From: Gammaproteobacteria bacterium
GTDB taxonomy: Bacteria; Pseudomonadota; Gammaproteobacteria; HTCC5015
Direction: 5' to 3'
Length of the DNA: 64,000 bases
Assembly (NCBI GenBank): GCA_028284675.1
Contig: JANQRI010000021.1
Coordinates: 1 to 64,000, forward strand
A program made the translations under genes and the position numbers. Positions 17,954 to 26,872 of the stretch are shown piece by piece. A model generated the notes under the pieces. It worked only from the letters and a program-made list of their open reading frames with translations. It was not told where the DNA came from and did not search any database. Position 1 is the first letter of the stretch, and each line of letters begins with the position of its first letter.

Positions 17954-19390
17954 ATGATGCTGTACCCACCCAGATCGACCCTGCAATTAATACTATACGG
18001 CTTCGGTGCGGTTGCACTGCCACTGATTTTATCACTGGGCTATGCGGCTATCAGTGTTGACCGTATGGCAGAACAAAGCAAACATACTCTCTACCAGGGA
18101 GTGCTGGCTGTGCAAAGCACACAAACACTCGGCCAACTGCTGATTACAATGGAACGCATCGCCCGGCAGCACCTGATTTTAAAAGATACCGCCTTAATGG
18201 AAGCCTATCAGCGCAATCATGAAAAATTCCAGGCAACCGCCGGGCAACTGTTCAAACTGCCGCTGAATCCATCAGATCAAGCACATATTTCCCAATTAAT
18301 TACCGCGGAAAATGCGCTGTTTATTGACATCAGCACAGAAACTAATGTCGCAAACATTACATCACGTTTTAGTGCGCTTACCGATTTATCCGACACCGTG
18401 CAATATAACAGCAACCAACTGATTGACCACGAACTCAAGCTGTTAAAACAAACGGCCGGAGAAGCCCAGAATACACTATTCCGCGCCGCAGTGGGGCTGG
18501 TTCCGTTAACATTGGCTTTTGTCGGCATATTTTCTTTTCTAATTTCCAAACCTATTCGGCAACTGGAGCTGGCTATACGGCAATTGGGTAGCGGCAAGCT
18601 CAACGCTGATATCGCAATTTCCGGACCGCGCGACCTGCGGGACCTGGGGCACCGCCTGAACTGGCTGAGTCATCGGCTATCGGAACTGGAACAACAAAAA
18701 ACCCGGTTCCTGCAACACATTTCACATGAATTAAAAACACCGCTAACCGCCATTCGGGAAGTCGGTGAATTGCTGGGCGAAAACCTGGCAGGGCCGCTGA
18801 ATGCACAGCAAAGCGAGATTGTGCGTATTTTGCGCAGTAATACGATAAAACTGCAAAGCCTGATTGAAAACCTTCTGAACTTCAGCCTCAAAAATGATGA
18901 TGTACAAACCAACAAACAACCGGGCGTTAGTTTAAAGAAAATAATAAATGCCGCAATCGATAGCCATAAGCCTGCACTTTTGTCGAAATCAATCAATGTT
19001 CATACGGATTTACACCCTATAAAGCTGGATGCCGATCCCGAAAGATTATTCACTGTAATGGATAATCTGCTGTCCAATGCGGTCAAATTCAGTCCCAGAC
19101 AAACCAATATTACGATCAAACTGTTTAAGCAAAATCAGCATGCGGTCATCAGTGTCGCGGATCAGGGCTGCGGCATTGCACCTGAAGACAGCCTTAGGGT
19201 CTTCGAACCATTTCAGCAGATCAGCAAACCGGCAGACAGTGCGGTTGAAGGATCCGGCCTTGGTCTTTCGATCACCAAAGAATATGTAAATGCACATGCC
19301 GGCACAATCAGGGTTATCGACACAGGCAGTGAAGGTGCTCATATCCAGGTTCAGCTTCCGCTACAGGCCGATAATACGGTTGCACAATGA
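17954..19390 (+). CDS. glrK: Sensor histidine kinase GlrK (QseE)
   Basis: 478 residues. Membrane segments lie near 12-32 (LILYGFGAVALPLILSLGYA) and 178-198, enclosing a helical periplasmic sensor domain. A HAMP linker follows, then the phospho-accepting histidine in FLQHISHELKTPLTAIRE near residue 257. The ATPase domain shows DNLLSNAVKFSP, DQGCGIA and GSGLGLSIT. The operon order kinase, small lipoprotein, sigma-54 response regulator matches glrK-qseG-glrR of enterobacteria, where GlrK answers envelope or hormone signals and phosphorylates GlrR. The stop codon overlaps the next start by 4 nt. Confidence 0.9.
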   Translation: MMLYPPRSTLQLILYGFGAVALPLILSLGYAAISVDRMAEQSKHTLYQGVLAVQSTQTLGQLLITMERIARQHLILKDTALMEAYQRNHEKFQATAGQLFKLPLNPSDQAHISQLITAENALFIDISTETNVANITSRFSALTDLSDTVQYNSNQLIDHELKLLKQTAGEAQNTLFRAAVGLVPLTLAFVGIFSFLISKPIRQLELAIRQLGSGKLNADIAISGPRDLRDLGHRLNWLSHRLSELEQQKTRFLQHISHELKTPLTAIREVGELLGENLAGPLNAQQSEIVRILRSNTIKLQSLIENLLNFSLKNDDVQTNKQPGVSLKKIINAAIDSHKPALLSKSINVHTDLHPIKLDADPERLFTVMDNLLSNAVKFSPRQTNITIKLFKQNQHAVISVADQGCGIAPEDSLRVFEPFQQISKPADSAVEGSGLGLSITKEYVNAHAGTIRVIDTGSEGAHIQVQLPLQADNTVAQ

Positions 19391-19944
19391 AAACCTATAC
19401 CCTGCCGCTAATCGTTTTACTGATGGTTATAACCAGTAGCTGCACAACACCACACAGTACAACTATACAGAATACCCCTCCCGAACAGCCGTCTCCATGG
19501 CTGGGCACCCCGGCTTTTTCACTGGCCAGCGCGCTTACTTATTATGAATCAATGCTGCAGCTGCCACCGGCAACCGCACAGCACTATTACGACAGCTCCA
19601 AAAACCTGCTGGAAAATGCACGCTGCTCTGACATTCGGCTTATCACTGCAATGCTGTTGACTCACCCGGCCATTGACTTTCATGCCGATGAAAAAGCCGA
19701 CAACGTTTTAGAACCCTGCCTGCACAAAAATCCCCTGCACAACGCTGAGCTGCGGCCGCTGATCAATATTCTGGCAATTCAAATAAGCCAAAAAGATACT
19801 TACGAACGCCGGGGCCAATCGCTGCAACAGGAAATAAACGCTATGCGTGATCAAATAGACGGCTTAAAAGCCATCGAAAAAAGTATTCAGGAACGCGAAA
19901 CCACCGAATCCGGGCCAGCCATGCAAAACGATGAATTCGAATAA
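19387..19944 (+). CDS. qseG: QseG-like lipoprotein of the GlrKR system
   Basis: 185 residues with a lipoprotein signal: hydrophobic MKTYTLPLIVLLMVITSSC, the lipidated cysteine at residue 19. The mature part is helical, and the last 50 residues predict a coiled coil (RGQSLQQEINAMRDQIDGLK). Sequence similarity to enterobacterial QseG is weak by eye, so the name rests mainly on position between kinase and regulator. In Escherichia coli QseG is an outer-membrane lipoprotein needed for GlrK activity. Overlaps of 4 nt with glrK and 14 nt with glrR show tight coupling. Confidence 0.7.
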   Translation: MKTYTLPLIVLLMVITSSCTTPHSTTIQNTPPEQPSPWLGTPAFSLASALTYYESMLQLPPATAQHYYDSSKNLLENARCSDIRLITAMLLTHPAIDFHADEKADNVLEPCLHKNPLHNAELRPLINILAIQISQKDTYERRGQSLQQEINAMRDQIDGLKAIEKSIQERETTESGPAMQNDEFE

Positions 19945-21277
19945 ATCTATTTTATTGGTTGATAATGATCCCGGCCTTTTACGGTTATTGTCAATCCGTC
20001 TGACATCGGCCGGATTCAATGTCAAAGCAGTCGAGAGCGGCCCTAAAGCATTGGCTACGCTTAAAGTGTACCGGCCGCATATTCTGATTACTGATTTACG
20101 AATGCAGGACATGGACGGCCTGGCTCTGTTCAAGGCCGTGCAAAACGAGTTTCCAACCTTACCCGTTATCATTTTGACCGCGCATGGCTCCATTGAGCAG
20201 GCGGTTGAGGCCACCAAAAACGGCGTCTTTAGTTTTCTCACCAAGCCCTACGATAGCCATATACTCATTCAACAAATTGAAAAGGCGGTGCAGCTTTCCG
20301 GCGACACGCATGATACCGTTTCACAGGAGAAAAACTGGCACGAACAGATTATCACCCGCAGCCAACGAATGCTTGAGCTGCTGAGTCAGGCCAGGATGAT
20401 CGCCGCCAGCGATGTTAGCGTATTTATTCATGGTGAAAGCGGCACGGGTAAAGAACTGCTGGCCAGAGCGATACACGAGGCCAGCCCGCGGGCTAAACAA
20501 CCCTTTGTTGCGTTTAATTGTGGAACCATTCCCGATACTCTGTTGGAATCCGAATTGTTCGGCCACCGTAGAGGCGCTTTTACCGGCGCAACCCATTCAC
20601 ACGAAGGCTTGTTTCAGGCAGCTGACCAGGGAACCCTATTGCTGGATGAAATCGGTGATATGCCGCCTGCGTTGCAGGTTAAACTACTACGGGTGCTGCA
20701 GGAGCGTACGGTTCGCCCGCTGGGCGCTACCGAAGATATTCCAATTGATGTTCGCATTATCTCAGCCACCCACCAGGACCTTGAACAACAAATGCAGGTC
20801 GGCCGGTTTCGTGAAGACCTGTACTACAGACTCAATGTGATTTCCCTGATGTTACCGCCACTGCGCGAACGCCGGGAGGATATTCCATTACTGATCAAAC
20901 ATTTTCTGCAAATACTCAATACAAAATACCGCAAGCAGATAACCGGTTTTTCAACTGACGCACTGGAGCTGATGATCAATACTCAATGGCCGGGCAATAT
21001 ACGCCAGCTTTACCATATCACCGAACAACTGCTTACATTGACAGCGACCCCGATTATCTCCGCCACTCAGGTGCAACAGGCACTTAAAGCCCAGCCCATA
21101 GAAATACCGTCGTTTGCAGAAGCCAGACAGCAGTTCGAACGCGACTACCTGGCGCAATTAATGAAAATTACCGGCGGCAATGTCAGCCAGGCTGCAAAAC
21201 TTGCCAAACGCAACCGCACTGAATTTTACCGGTTACTCGATCGCCATGACCTGAAGCCCGAGCTTTTCAAGCTATAA
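19931..21277 (+). CDS. glrR: Sigma-54-dependent response regulator GlrR (QseF)
   Basis: 448 residues in three domains. The receiver (1-120) has the phosphorylatable Asp in LITDLRMQDMDG. The AAA+ sigma-54 activator domain (about 140-370) has Walker A GESGTGKELLARAIHE, the sigma-54 contact loop GAFTGA, Walker B LLLDEIGDMP and the arginine finger region RFREDLYYRLNV. A Fis-type helix-turn-helix closes the protein (GGNVSQAAKLAKRNRTEFYR). Presence of GAFTGA means it can open sigma-54 promoters. A matching operator and a sigma-54 promoter lie directly downstream at 21285-21446. Confidence 0.93.
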   Translation: MNSNKSILLVDNDPGLLRLLSIRLTSAGFNVKAVESGPKALATLKVYRPHILITDLRMQDMDGLALFKAVQNEFPTLPVIILTAHGSIEQAVEATKNGVFSFLTKPYDSHILIQQIEKAVQLSGDTHDTVSQEKNWHEQIITRSQRMLELLSQARMIAASDVSVFIHGESGTGKELLARAIHEASPRAKQPFVAFNCGTIPDTLLESELFGHRRGAFTGATHSHEGLFQAADQGTLLLDEIGDMPPALQVKLLRVLQERTVRPLGATEDIPIDVRIISATHQDLEQQMQVGRFREDLYYRLNVISLMLPPLRERREDIPLLIKHFLQILNTKYRKQITGFSTDALELMINTQWPGNIRQLYHITEQLLTLTATPIISATQVQQALKAQPIEIPSFAEARQQFERDYLAQLMKITGGNVSQAAKLAKRNRTEFYRLLDRHDLKPELFKL

Positions 21278-21284
21278 ATCCAGC

Positions 21285-21302
21285 TGTCACCAAACAACGA
21301 CA
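21285..21302. promoter_or_regulatory. Predicted GlrR operator (TGTC-N10-GACA)
   Basis: TGTC at 21285-21288 and GACA at 21299-21302 are separated by exactly 10 nt, the consensus described for GlrR sites upstream of glmY in enterobacteria. It is about 130 nt upstream of a sigma-54 promoter, a normal enhancer distance. Further TGTC half-sites occur at 21351 and 21376, with poor second halves. Confidence 0.6.
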
Positions 21303-21430
21303 CACAATTTGCGTGCAAAACATAGGGTTTAGCGGTTTGAGGCATTTTGCTGTCGCCTGATAGCAACGGATCACCTGTCAAAACCAATAGCAGATAGCTC
21401 AAGTTACTGATTACTATAATAAAAAATATC

Positions 21431-21446
21431 TGGCACACGATTTGCC
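21431..21446 (+). promoter_or_regulatory. Sigma-54 (-24/-12) promoter of the EF-hand gene
   Basis: TGGCAC (21431-21436), five bases, then TTGC (21442-21445) match the sigma-54 consensus, with the invariant GG and GC 10 nt apart. Initiation would be near 21457, about 46 nt before the ATG at 21503. Together with the GlrR dyad upstream this predicts GlrR control. Confidence 0.7.
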
Positions 21447-21502
21447 ATTAAGGCTGCATAGCACAAAGTTCTTAAAAACATTCAATGACAGGAGAATCTA
21501 TT

Positions 21503-21730
21503 ATGAGAGCAATATGGCTACCGGCGATTCTTTTTGCAGCCGGCTTTAATTCGGCCCATGCGGTCTCTTTTATCAGTGCCGACACCGACCAGGACGGATA
21601 TATCAGCCAGGAAGAAGCTAAAACGATTGACGGTTTGTCAGCCGATATTTTTGCCCAACTCGATGTCAACGAAGACAATAAATTGAGTTTTTCCGAGTTT
21701 GACGCTTATGTAAAAAAGGAAGACAAATAA
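21503..21730 (+). CDS. Small exported EF-hand protein
   Basis: 75 residues from ATG 21503, which has AGGAG 9 nt upstream; an ATG at 21485 precedes that ribosome-binding site and is unlikely. A signal peptide (MRAIWLPAILFAAGFNSAHA) leads to a mature protein of about 55 residues with two EF-hand loops: DTDQDGYISQEE near residue 27 and DVNEDNKLSFSE near residue 55. Both have Asp at positions 1, 3 and 5 or close equivalents and Glu at position 12 (the second loop has Asn at 3), so calcium binding is plausible. Location would be periplasmic. It is preceded by a sigma-54 promoter and a GlrR dyad and followed by a terminator, so it is probably a single-gene target of the adjacent two-component system. 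Confidence 0.85.
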   Translation: MRAIWLPAILFAAGFNSAHAVSFISADTDQDGYISQEEAKTIDGLSADIFAQLDVNEDNKLSFSEFDAYVKKEDK

Positions 21731-21799
21731 GGCTTGCCTTGTGACCGACTCGCATAGCGTCTAACAACTATCAAATTTGCGCGTACCTGCAATACCCTT

Positions 21800-21822
21800 A
21801 GCCCAGGGATGGGCTTCTTTTT
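21800..21822 (+). terminator. Intrinsic terminator downstream of the EF-hand gene
   Basis: AGCCC (21800-21804) pairs with GGGCT (21811-21815) across a 6-nt loop and is followed by TCTTTTTC. The stem is short but GC-rich and carries a uridine tract on the plus strand. It lies 70 nt after the EF-hand stop and 155 nt before metG. Confidence 0.5.
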
Positions 21823-21978
21823 CACCCCTTTAGCCGCCAAACCCCAGCCATACAGCAAAACTGCTATCACTTTTTCCACGACAGCCCTGGAAAAAACCCT
21901 GGAAGAATTTTTAAAGAACTGCTAGCTTACAGCGTTTTTTCTTGGTCATTTCCAAGCAACACTCAGGCCAATCAGCCT

Positions 21979-24009
21979 ATGTCAGACAATATACGAAAAA
22001 TTCTGGTTACCAGCGCCCTGCCTTATGCAAACGGGCCCATTCATTTGGGCCATCTTGTAGAGTACATCCAAACCGATATCTGGGTTCGCTTTCAAAAGCT
22101 GATGGGGCACGAATGCATTTACATCTGCGCCGATGATGCTCACGGCACTCCAATTATGCTGAAAGCACGGGCAGAAAATATAGCCGCGGAAGCACTGATC
22201 GAACAGTTCAAACAAGAACACCAGCAGGATTTTGCCGGCTTTCAGGTCGCATTTGATAACTATCACTCAACTCACTCCGAAGAAAACCGGGAGCTGGCAA
22301 CCTATATTTACCGGCAGCTCAACGAAAAAGGCCACATCATTCGGCGCACTATCGAGCAGGCCTATGACCCGAAAGCGGAAATGTTTCTTCCTGACCGCTT
22401 TATCAAAGGCGAGTGTCCAAATTGCGGTGCCGCCGATCAATACGGTGATTCCTGTGAAGTATGCGGCGCAACCTATGCGCCAACAGATTTAAAAAATGCG
22501 GTATCGGTTGTCTCCGGCAGCGCTCCGGTGAAACGGGAGTCGGAACACCTGTTTTTTAAACTGCAGGACTTTGAAAGCATGCTGCGCGAATGGACCGCAA
22601 AACATGTCCAGCCGGAAATCGCAAACAAACTGGCTGACTGGTTTGAAGCCGGGCTGCAAAACTGGGATATTTCCCGTGATGCACCTTATTTTGGCTTTGA
22701 AATTCCGGATTATCCGGGCAAGTATCTATATGTCTGGCTGGATGCGCCGGTTGGCTATATGGCAAGTTTTAAACACTATTGTAATCAGAAAAATAATCAC
22801 CTTGATTTTAATGCATACTGGGATGCCGACAGTGATACAGAGTTATACCACTTTATTGGCAAGGACATCGCGTACTTCCATACGCTGTTCTGGCCGGCAA
22901 TGCTGGAAGGCGCCGGCTTCCGCAAACCCACCGGGGTTTTCTGCCATGGCTTTCTGACTGTCAACGGCCAGAAAATGTCAAAATCCCGTGGGACTTTTGT
23001 AACCGCGGCAACTTATCTCAAACACCTTAACCCGGAATATTACCGTTATTATATCGCTGCAAAACTTGGCTCAGGGGTGGAAGATATCGATTTAAACCTG
23101 GAAGACTTTGTGGCGCGGGTCAACAGTGATTTAGTCGGTAAAGTGGTTAATATTGCAAGCCGTTGTGCCGGCTTTATTCACAAACTGTCCGGCGGCACAT
23201 TAGCCGATCATCTCGCTGAACCGAACCTTTACCGGCAATTTGTGACTGCCGCAGACCCAATCGCCTCACATTTCGAAGCACGCCGGTTTAGTCACGCAGT
23301 TCGTGAAATCATGGCACTCGCAGACCTGGCCAACCAGTATATAAATGAGCAACAACCCTGGGTAGTCGCCAAGGAAACCGGACAAAATACCCGCGTACAG
23401 GAAATTTGCACACAAGGGTTAAACCTGTTCCGCCTGCTCATTCTGTACCTCAAACCAATACTGCCTGGTATTGCGACTGCATCCGAAAACTTTTTGAATA
23501 TAAGCCAGCTCAGCTGGGAATCAAAAGATACACCATTATTGAACCATCAAATCAATAAATTTAAGCCGTTATTAACACGCATTGAGCAGGAAAAAGTTAA
23601 CGCGATGATTGAAGACTCAAAAGAAAGCCTGAACGTGAGCACAAAAACTACCGACAAGCCTGCGACCAACAACCCAATTGAAGCAACTATCGGTATTGAT
23701 GACTTCATGAAAATCGATTTGCGCATTGCAAAAATCCTAAAAGCCGAACAGGTTGAAGGCGCTGACAAACTGTTGCAATTGACGCTTGATCTGGGCGATG
23801 AAACACGTAATGTATTTACCGGCATAAAAACCGCGTATGACCCGGCTTCACTGGAAGGCCGCTTAACCGTGGCTGTTGCAAATCTGGCACCACGCAAAAT
23901 GAAGTTTGGCGTTTCAGAAGGCATGGTACTGGCCGCCGGGCCAGGCGATAAAGAACTTTTCATCCTTTCCCCTGACAGCGGCGCACAACCCGGCATGCGG
24001 GTCAAATGA
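21979..24009 (+). CDS. metG: Methionyl-tRNA synthetase
   Basis: 676 residues, the long form with a C-terminal tRNA-binding domain. The class I start [19 protein letters not shown] is at residues 13-31. A zinc-binding insertion has [19 protein letters not shown] near residue 147, and KMSKSRGTF is near residue 336. The OB-fold tRNA-binding domain (about 572-676) begins with [20 protein letters not shown] and mediates dimerisation in the family. The enzyme charges initiator and elongator tRNA-Met. The stop overlaps the next gene by 4 nt. Confidence 0.97.
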   Translation: MSDNIRKILVTSALPYANGPIHLGHLVEYIQTDIWVRFQKLMGHECIYICADDAHGTPIMLKARAENIAAEALIEQFKQEHQQDFAGFQVAFDNYHSTHSEENRELATYIYRQLNEKGHIIRRTIEQAYDPKAEMFLPDRFIKGECPNCGAADQYGDSCEVCGATYAPTDLKNAVSVVSGSAPVKRESEHLFFKLQDFESMLREWTAKHVQPEIANKLADWFEAGLQNWDISRDAPYFGFEIPDYPGKYLYVWLDAPVGYMASFKHYCNQKNNHLDFNAYWDADSDTELYHFIGKDIAYFHTLFWPAMLEGAGFRKPTGVFCHGFLTVNGQKMSKSRGTFVTAATYLKHLNPEYYRYYIAAKLGSGVEDIDLNLEDFVARVNSDLVGKVVNIASRCAGFIHKLSGGTLADHLAEPNLYRQFVTAADPIASHFEARRFSHAVREIMALADLANQYINEQQPWVVAKETGQNTRVQEICTQGLNLFRLLILYLKPILPGIATASENFLNISQLSWESKDTPLLNHQINKFKPLLTRIEQEKVNAMIEDSKESLNVSTKTTDKPATNNPIEATIGIDDFMKIDLRIAKILKAEQVEGADKLLQLTLDLGDETRNVFTGIKTAYDPASLEGRLTVAVANLAPRKMKFGVSEGMVLAAGPGDKELFILSPDSGAQPGMRVK

Positions 24010-24662
24010 CATCTGCGCATCACAGTACAACCGAAAATAAAGCAACGACTACACAAATCGATGCGTTGTTACCGCAAACCCAGTGCCGCCAATGCGGTTA
24101 CCCGGGCTGTAAACCTTATGCTCAGGCGATTTATGACAACAAAGCGGATATCAACCAATGTCCACCAGGCGGCATCAACACGATTAAGGCACTGGCCAAA
24201 CTGCTTGCCCGACCCAGCAAACCGCTAAACCCGGAGTATGGCACTGAAACAGCTCCGGCAATCGCCGTCATTGATGAAAAAGTCTGCATCGGCTGCACAC
24301 TCTGCATTCGGGCCTGCCCGGTAGATGCCATTTTAGGTGCCGCCAAACAGATGCATACGGTCATCAGTGATGAATGTACAGGCTGCCGGCTTTGCATTGA
24401 GCCTTGCCCGGTAGACTGTATTGAAATGCAAACCCTGGATGCAGCGGCGTTAAAACGTGAGGCAGATCGCAAACCGCAAAAAGCTGATATTGCCAGGCAA
24501 CGTTTCGAATTTCGCCAGGCAAGACTTGCACGTGAGGAACAGAATAAAAATAGCGCCAAAGACCGCCTGCATAACACTGACGATAAAAGCAGGGAAGCAA
24601 CTATTCAGGCAACACTGAAACGTGTGTACGCAAAACTAAACGCAACACAGCAAACCAAATAA
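24006..24662 (+). CDS. RnfB-like ferredoxin without membrane anchor
   Basis: 218 residues. An N-terminal 4Fe-4S module has [16 protein letters not shown] and a later INQCPPGG. Two bacterial-type 4Fe-4S motifs follow: [16 protein letters not shown] and [16 protein letters not shown]. This is the RnfB cluster layout, but the hydrophobic N-terminal anchor of Rnf-complex RnfB is absent and no rnfA, C, D, G or E gene is nearby. Rather than an Rnf subunit it is probably a soluble multi-cluster ferredoxin. Pseudomonads carry the same gene between metG and nth. The basic C-terminal tail ([20 protein letters not shown]) is also typical. nth, an Fe-S enzyme, follows 49 nt later. Confidence 0.85.
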   Translation: MTSAHHSTTENKATTTQIDALLPQTQCRQCGYPGCKPYAQAIYDNKADINQCPPGGINTIKALAKLLARPSKPLNPEYGTETAPAIAVIDEKVCIGCTLCIRACPVDAILGAAKQMHTVISDECTGCRLCIEPCPVDCIEMQTLDAAALKREADRKPQKADIARQRFEFRQARLAREEQNKNSAKDRLHNTDDKSREATIQATLKRVYAKLNATQQTK

Positions 24663-24711
24663 GCTGAACCGATAGACCACTCTTCACTAAATTCGGCAAA
24701 AAAACTTTCAA

Positions 24712-25365
24712 GTGAACATTAAAAAACGCACACAAGTCTTTGAGCGGCTGCGTAATGCAAACCCGGAGCCCACCACAGAACTTAATTATAATAACCCTTT
24801 TGAATTGTTAATCGCAGTGATTTTATCTGCACAAGCCACGGATGTGAGCGTCAATAAGGCAACCGCGAAACTATTCCCAATTGCGAACACGCCTGAAAAA
24901 ATCCTCTCCATTAAAGAAGCAGGATTAAAAAAATACATAAAAACTATCGGTTTATATAACAGTAAAGCCAAAAACATTATCAAAACCTGCCGCATACTGC
25001 TGGAAATACATACAGGAGAAGTTCCGGCTGAGCGGGAAGCGCTGGAGGCACTACCGGGTGTTGGCCGGAAAACCGCGAATGTCGTTCTGAATACTGCGTT
25101 CGGTCACCCGACCATTGCCGTCGACACTCATATCTTTAGGGTCTCGAACCGAACCGGTCTGGCGCCGGGTAAAAATGTTGTCGAAGTCGAGAAAAACCTG
25201 CTGAAACGAGTCCCAGATGCCTTCAAAAAAGATGCACACCACTGGTTGATTTTGCATGGCCGCTATACCTGTATCGCTCGCAAGCCACGCTGCGGCTCCT
25301 GCATTATTGAGGATCTGTGTGAATACCGTCACAAAACAGAGCCGGAATCCGCACCGAACACCTGA
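24712..25365 (+). CDS. nth: Endonuclease III
   Basis: 217 residues from GTG 24712. Nth is a DNA glycosylase/AP lyase that removes oxidised pyrimidines in base excision repair. The helix-hairpin-helix with the catalytic lysine region is LPGVGRKTANVVLNTAFG near residue 113, and the catalytic Asp is in AVDTHIFRVSNR. The C-terminal 4Fe-4S motif C-x6-C-x2-C-x5-C is CIARKPRCGSCIIEDLC near residue 188. The order metG, rnfB-like, nth is typical of Gammaproteobacteria. Confidence 0.97.
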   Translation: MNIKKRTQVFERLRNANPEPTTELNYNNPFELLIAVILSAQATDVSVNKATAKLFPIANTPEKILSIKEAGLKKYIKTIGLYNSKAKNIIKTCRILLEIHTGEVPAEREALEALPGVGRKTANVVLNTAFGHPTIAVDTHIFRVSNRTGLAPGKNVVEVEKNLLKRVPDAFKKDAHHWLILHGRYTCIARKPRCGSCIIEDLCEYRHKTEPESAPNT

Positions 25366-25529
25366 ATTGATCCAAATCCCCGAAATAAGTGTTCACCGAG
25401 AGGTGCATCATGGTGCAATAACGGGCAGAATACGCGCTTGCTATTTTGGCCAGGGCGACAACAACCTAAAATAAGCCGGGACAATAATCCAAGAAACACA
25501 CATCTAATTCAACTTTCCGCTCGTATAGG

Positions 25530-25559
25530 TTGATGTAAACTGGCTCGAGTAGCTGTAAT
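25530..25559 (+). promoter_or_regulatory. Possible promoter of the hvf locus
   Basis: TTGATG (25530-25535) and TGTAAT (25554-25559) are 18 nt apart, a fair sigma-70 match 36 nt before the hvfA start. A direct repeat GGTGCA-TCAT-GGTGCA lies further upstream at 25402-25417. No sigma-factor gene, which often heads such loci, is present. Confidence 0.35.
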
Positions 25560-25594
25560 TTAAATCTATAGTTTTTTCTCTGGAGGAAAAATAA

Positions 25595-25894
25595 ATGGCT
25601 GATAAGTCTAAATTAAAACCCATCGCTTCTGCATTAGGCGTCACTCTGGTAGCTACTCTGGCGGCCAGCCCGGTTGTTAAAGCGGACGAAAACCCATTTG
25701 CGATTTCTGAAATCAGCGGCTACATGACAGCCGGTGACCATAAAGAAGGCAAATGTGGCGAAGGCAAGTGCGGTGAAGGCAAATGCGGCGGCGAAAAAGG
25801 CAAGGAAGGTAAATGCGGCGAAGGCAAATGCGGCGGCGAAAAAGGCAAGGAAGGCAAATGCGGCGAAGGTAAGTGCGGCGGCGATAAGAAGTAA
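25595..25894 (+). CDS. hvfA: HvfA-type RiPP metallophore precursor with seven EGKCG motifs
   Basis: 99 residues with GGAGG 9 nt before the ATG. An N-terminal signal-like hydrophobic segment (IASALGVTLVATLAASPVVK) is followed by the family spacer ENPFAISEISGYMTAGD. The rest is a repetitive core in which EGKCG occurs seven times. All seven cysteines of the protein lie in these motifs, with GEKGK spacers. In the HvfA family of Haemophilus, EGKCG cysteines are converted by HvfB/HvfC into oxazolone-thioamide pairs that bind copper(I). By homology this peptide is modified, then exported to the periplasm to bind copper. The repeats are near-identical at DNA level, so motif number may vary between strains. 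Confidence 0.9.
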   Translation: MADKSKLKPIASALGVTLVATLAASPVVKADENPFAISEISGYMTAGDHKEGKCGEGKCGEGKCGGEKGKEGKCGEGKCGGEKGKEGKCGEGKCGGDKK

Positions 25895-25905
25895 GCCTCT
25901 TACTT
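25889..25905 (+). promoter_or_regulatory. Small stem-loop spanning the hvfA stop codon
   Basis: AAGTAAG (25889-25895) and CTTACTT (25899-25905) form a 7-bp stem with a 3-nt loop across the hvfA stop codon. No uridine tract follows. It could slow 3' decay or lower read-through so that more precursor than enzyme is made. Confidence 0.3.
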
Positions 25906-25919
25906 AGCTTCATACGCGT

Positions 25920-26771
25920 ATGAACGTTAAATCCTATTCTGTTCATGGCGCAGGACTCGGATTACGGCGGGCCCTCACAGGCCCGCTGTCCGACCCCTAC
26001 CCTGACAATATCGACTTTATGGAAGTCGCACCGGAAAACTGGATTGGTGTAGGCGGTGCATACGCTACCCAGTTGCGCGGCTTTACCGAAAAATACCCTT
26101 TTGTTTGTCACGGCCTGTCTTTATCCATTGGCAGTCCGGCCCCGCTGGATGAGCAGCTGGTTCGTGACATTAAAGCATTCTTAGATGAGCATAATGTACG
26201 CTGTTACAGCGAGCATTTAAGCTACTGCTCTGATGACAGTCATCTTTACGACTTAATGCCGATTCCATTCACTGAAGAAGCCGTCAAATACGTCGCAGAG
26301 AGAATCAGGCGCGTACAAGACATACTTGAGCGCCGTATTGCAATTGAAAACGTCTCTTACTATGCGGCTCCGGGAAAAGAGATCGAGGAAATCGAGTTCA
26401 TTAATGCAGTTCTTAATGAAGCCGATTGCGATCTGCTGTTGGATATCAACAATATCTACGTCAACTCCATCAATCACCGTTACGATGCGGAAAACTTTTT
26501 ACTGTCTTTACCGGCTGAGCGCATAGCTTATGCACATGTTGCCGGACACTATAACGAAGCTGAAGACCTGATTGTAGATACCCATGGCGCCGAGGTTATC
26601 GATCCGGTTTGGAATCTGCTGGAAAAAGCCTACCAGGCTTTTGGCGTATTCCCAACTCTGCTGGAGAGAGACTTTAATTTTCCGGAAACCGCAACACTGC
26701 TGTCAGAAGTTGATAAGATCCACCATCTGCAGGATGCAGCAGCCGGAGAAAATACTGAAAAACTGGCTTAA
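25920..26771 (+). CDS. hvfB: HvfB: MNIO (DUF692) RiPP maturase
   Basis: 283 residues, TIM-barrel multinuclear non-haem iron oxidative enzyme. Metal-ligand motifs are in order: FMEVAPENW near 34, VCHGLSLS near 61, CYSEHLSY near 97, AIENVSYY near 140, [11 protein letters not shown] near 176, YAHVAGH near 204, VDTHG near 219 and [10 protein letters not shown] near 246. With HvfC, enzymes of this family oxidise precursor cysteines to oxazolone-thioamide groups using iron and oxygen. It starts 25 nt behind hvfA without a clear Shine-Dalgarno sequence, so translation may depend on ribosomes arriving from hvfA. hvfC itself is four genes downstream. Confidence 0.93.
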   Translation: MNVKSYSVHGAGLGLRRALTGPLSDPYPDNIDFMEVAPENWIGVGGAYATQLRGFTEKYPFVCHGLSLSIGSPAPLDEQLVRDIKAFLDEHNVRCYSEHLSYCSDDSHLYDLMPIPFTEEAVKYVAERIRRVQDILERRIAIENVSYYAAPGKEIEEIEFINAVLNEADCDLLLDINNIYVNSINHRYDAENFLLSLPAERIAYAHVAGHYNEAEDLIVDTHGAEVIDPVWNLLEKAYQAFGVFPTLLERDFNFPETATLLSEVDKIHHLQDAAAGENTEKLA

Positions 26772-26872
26772 GCATTACCGTCGGTAGCCACCGGACAAAA
26801 AAACGACTTCAAGACCGGTGTTGTGCATCGTTTTGAAACAGGTTCAAATAAACACTAACTAAGGAGCCTGCT

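Noticed and set aside
25402..25417. GGTGCA-TCAT-GGTGCA as an NtrC site
   Set aside because: NtrC sites are inverted repeats; this is a direct repeat, and no sigma-54 promoter follows.
25735..25890. Short direct repeats resembling a CRISPR-like or satellite array
   Set aside because: The repeats are in-frame EGKCG codons inside hvfA, with no constant-length repeat plus unique spacers.
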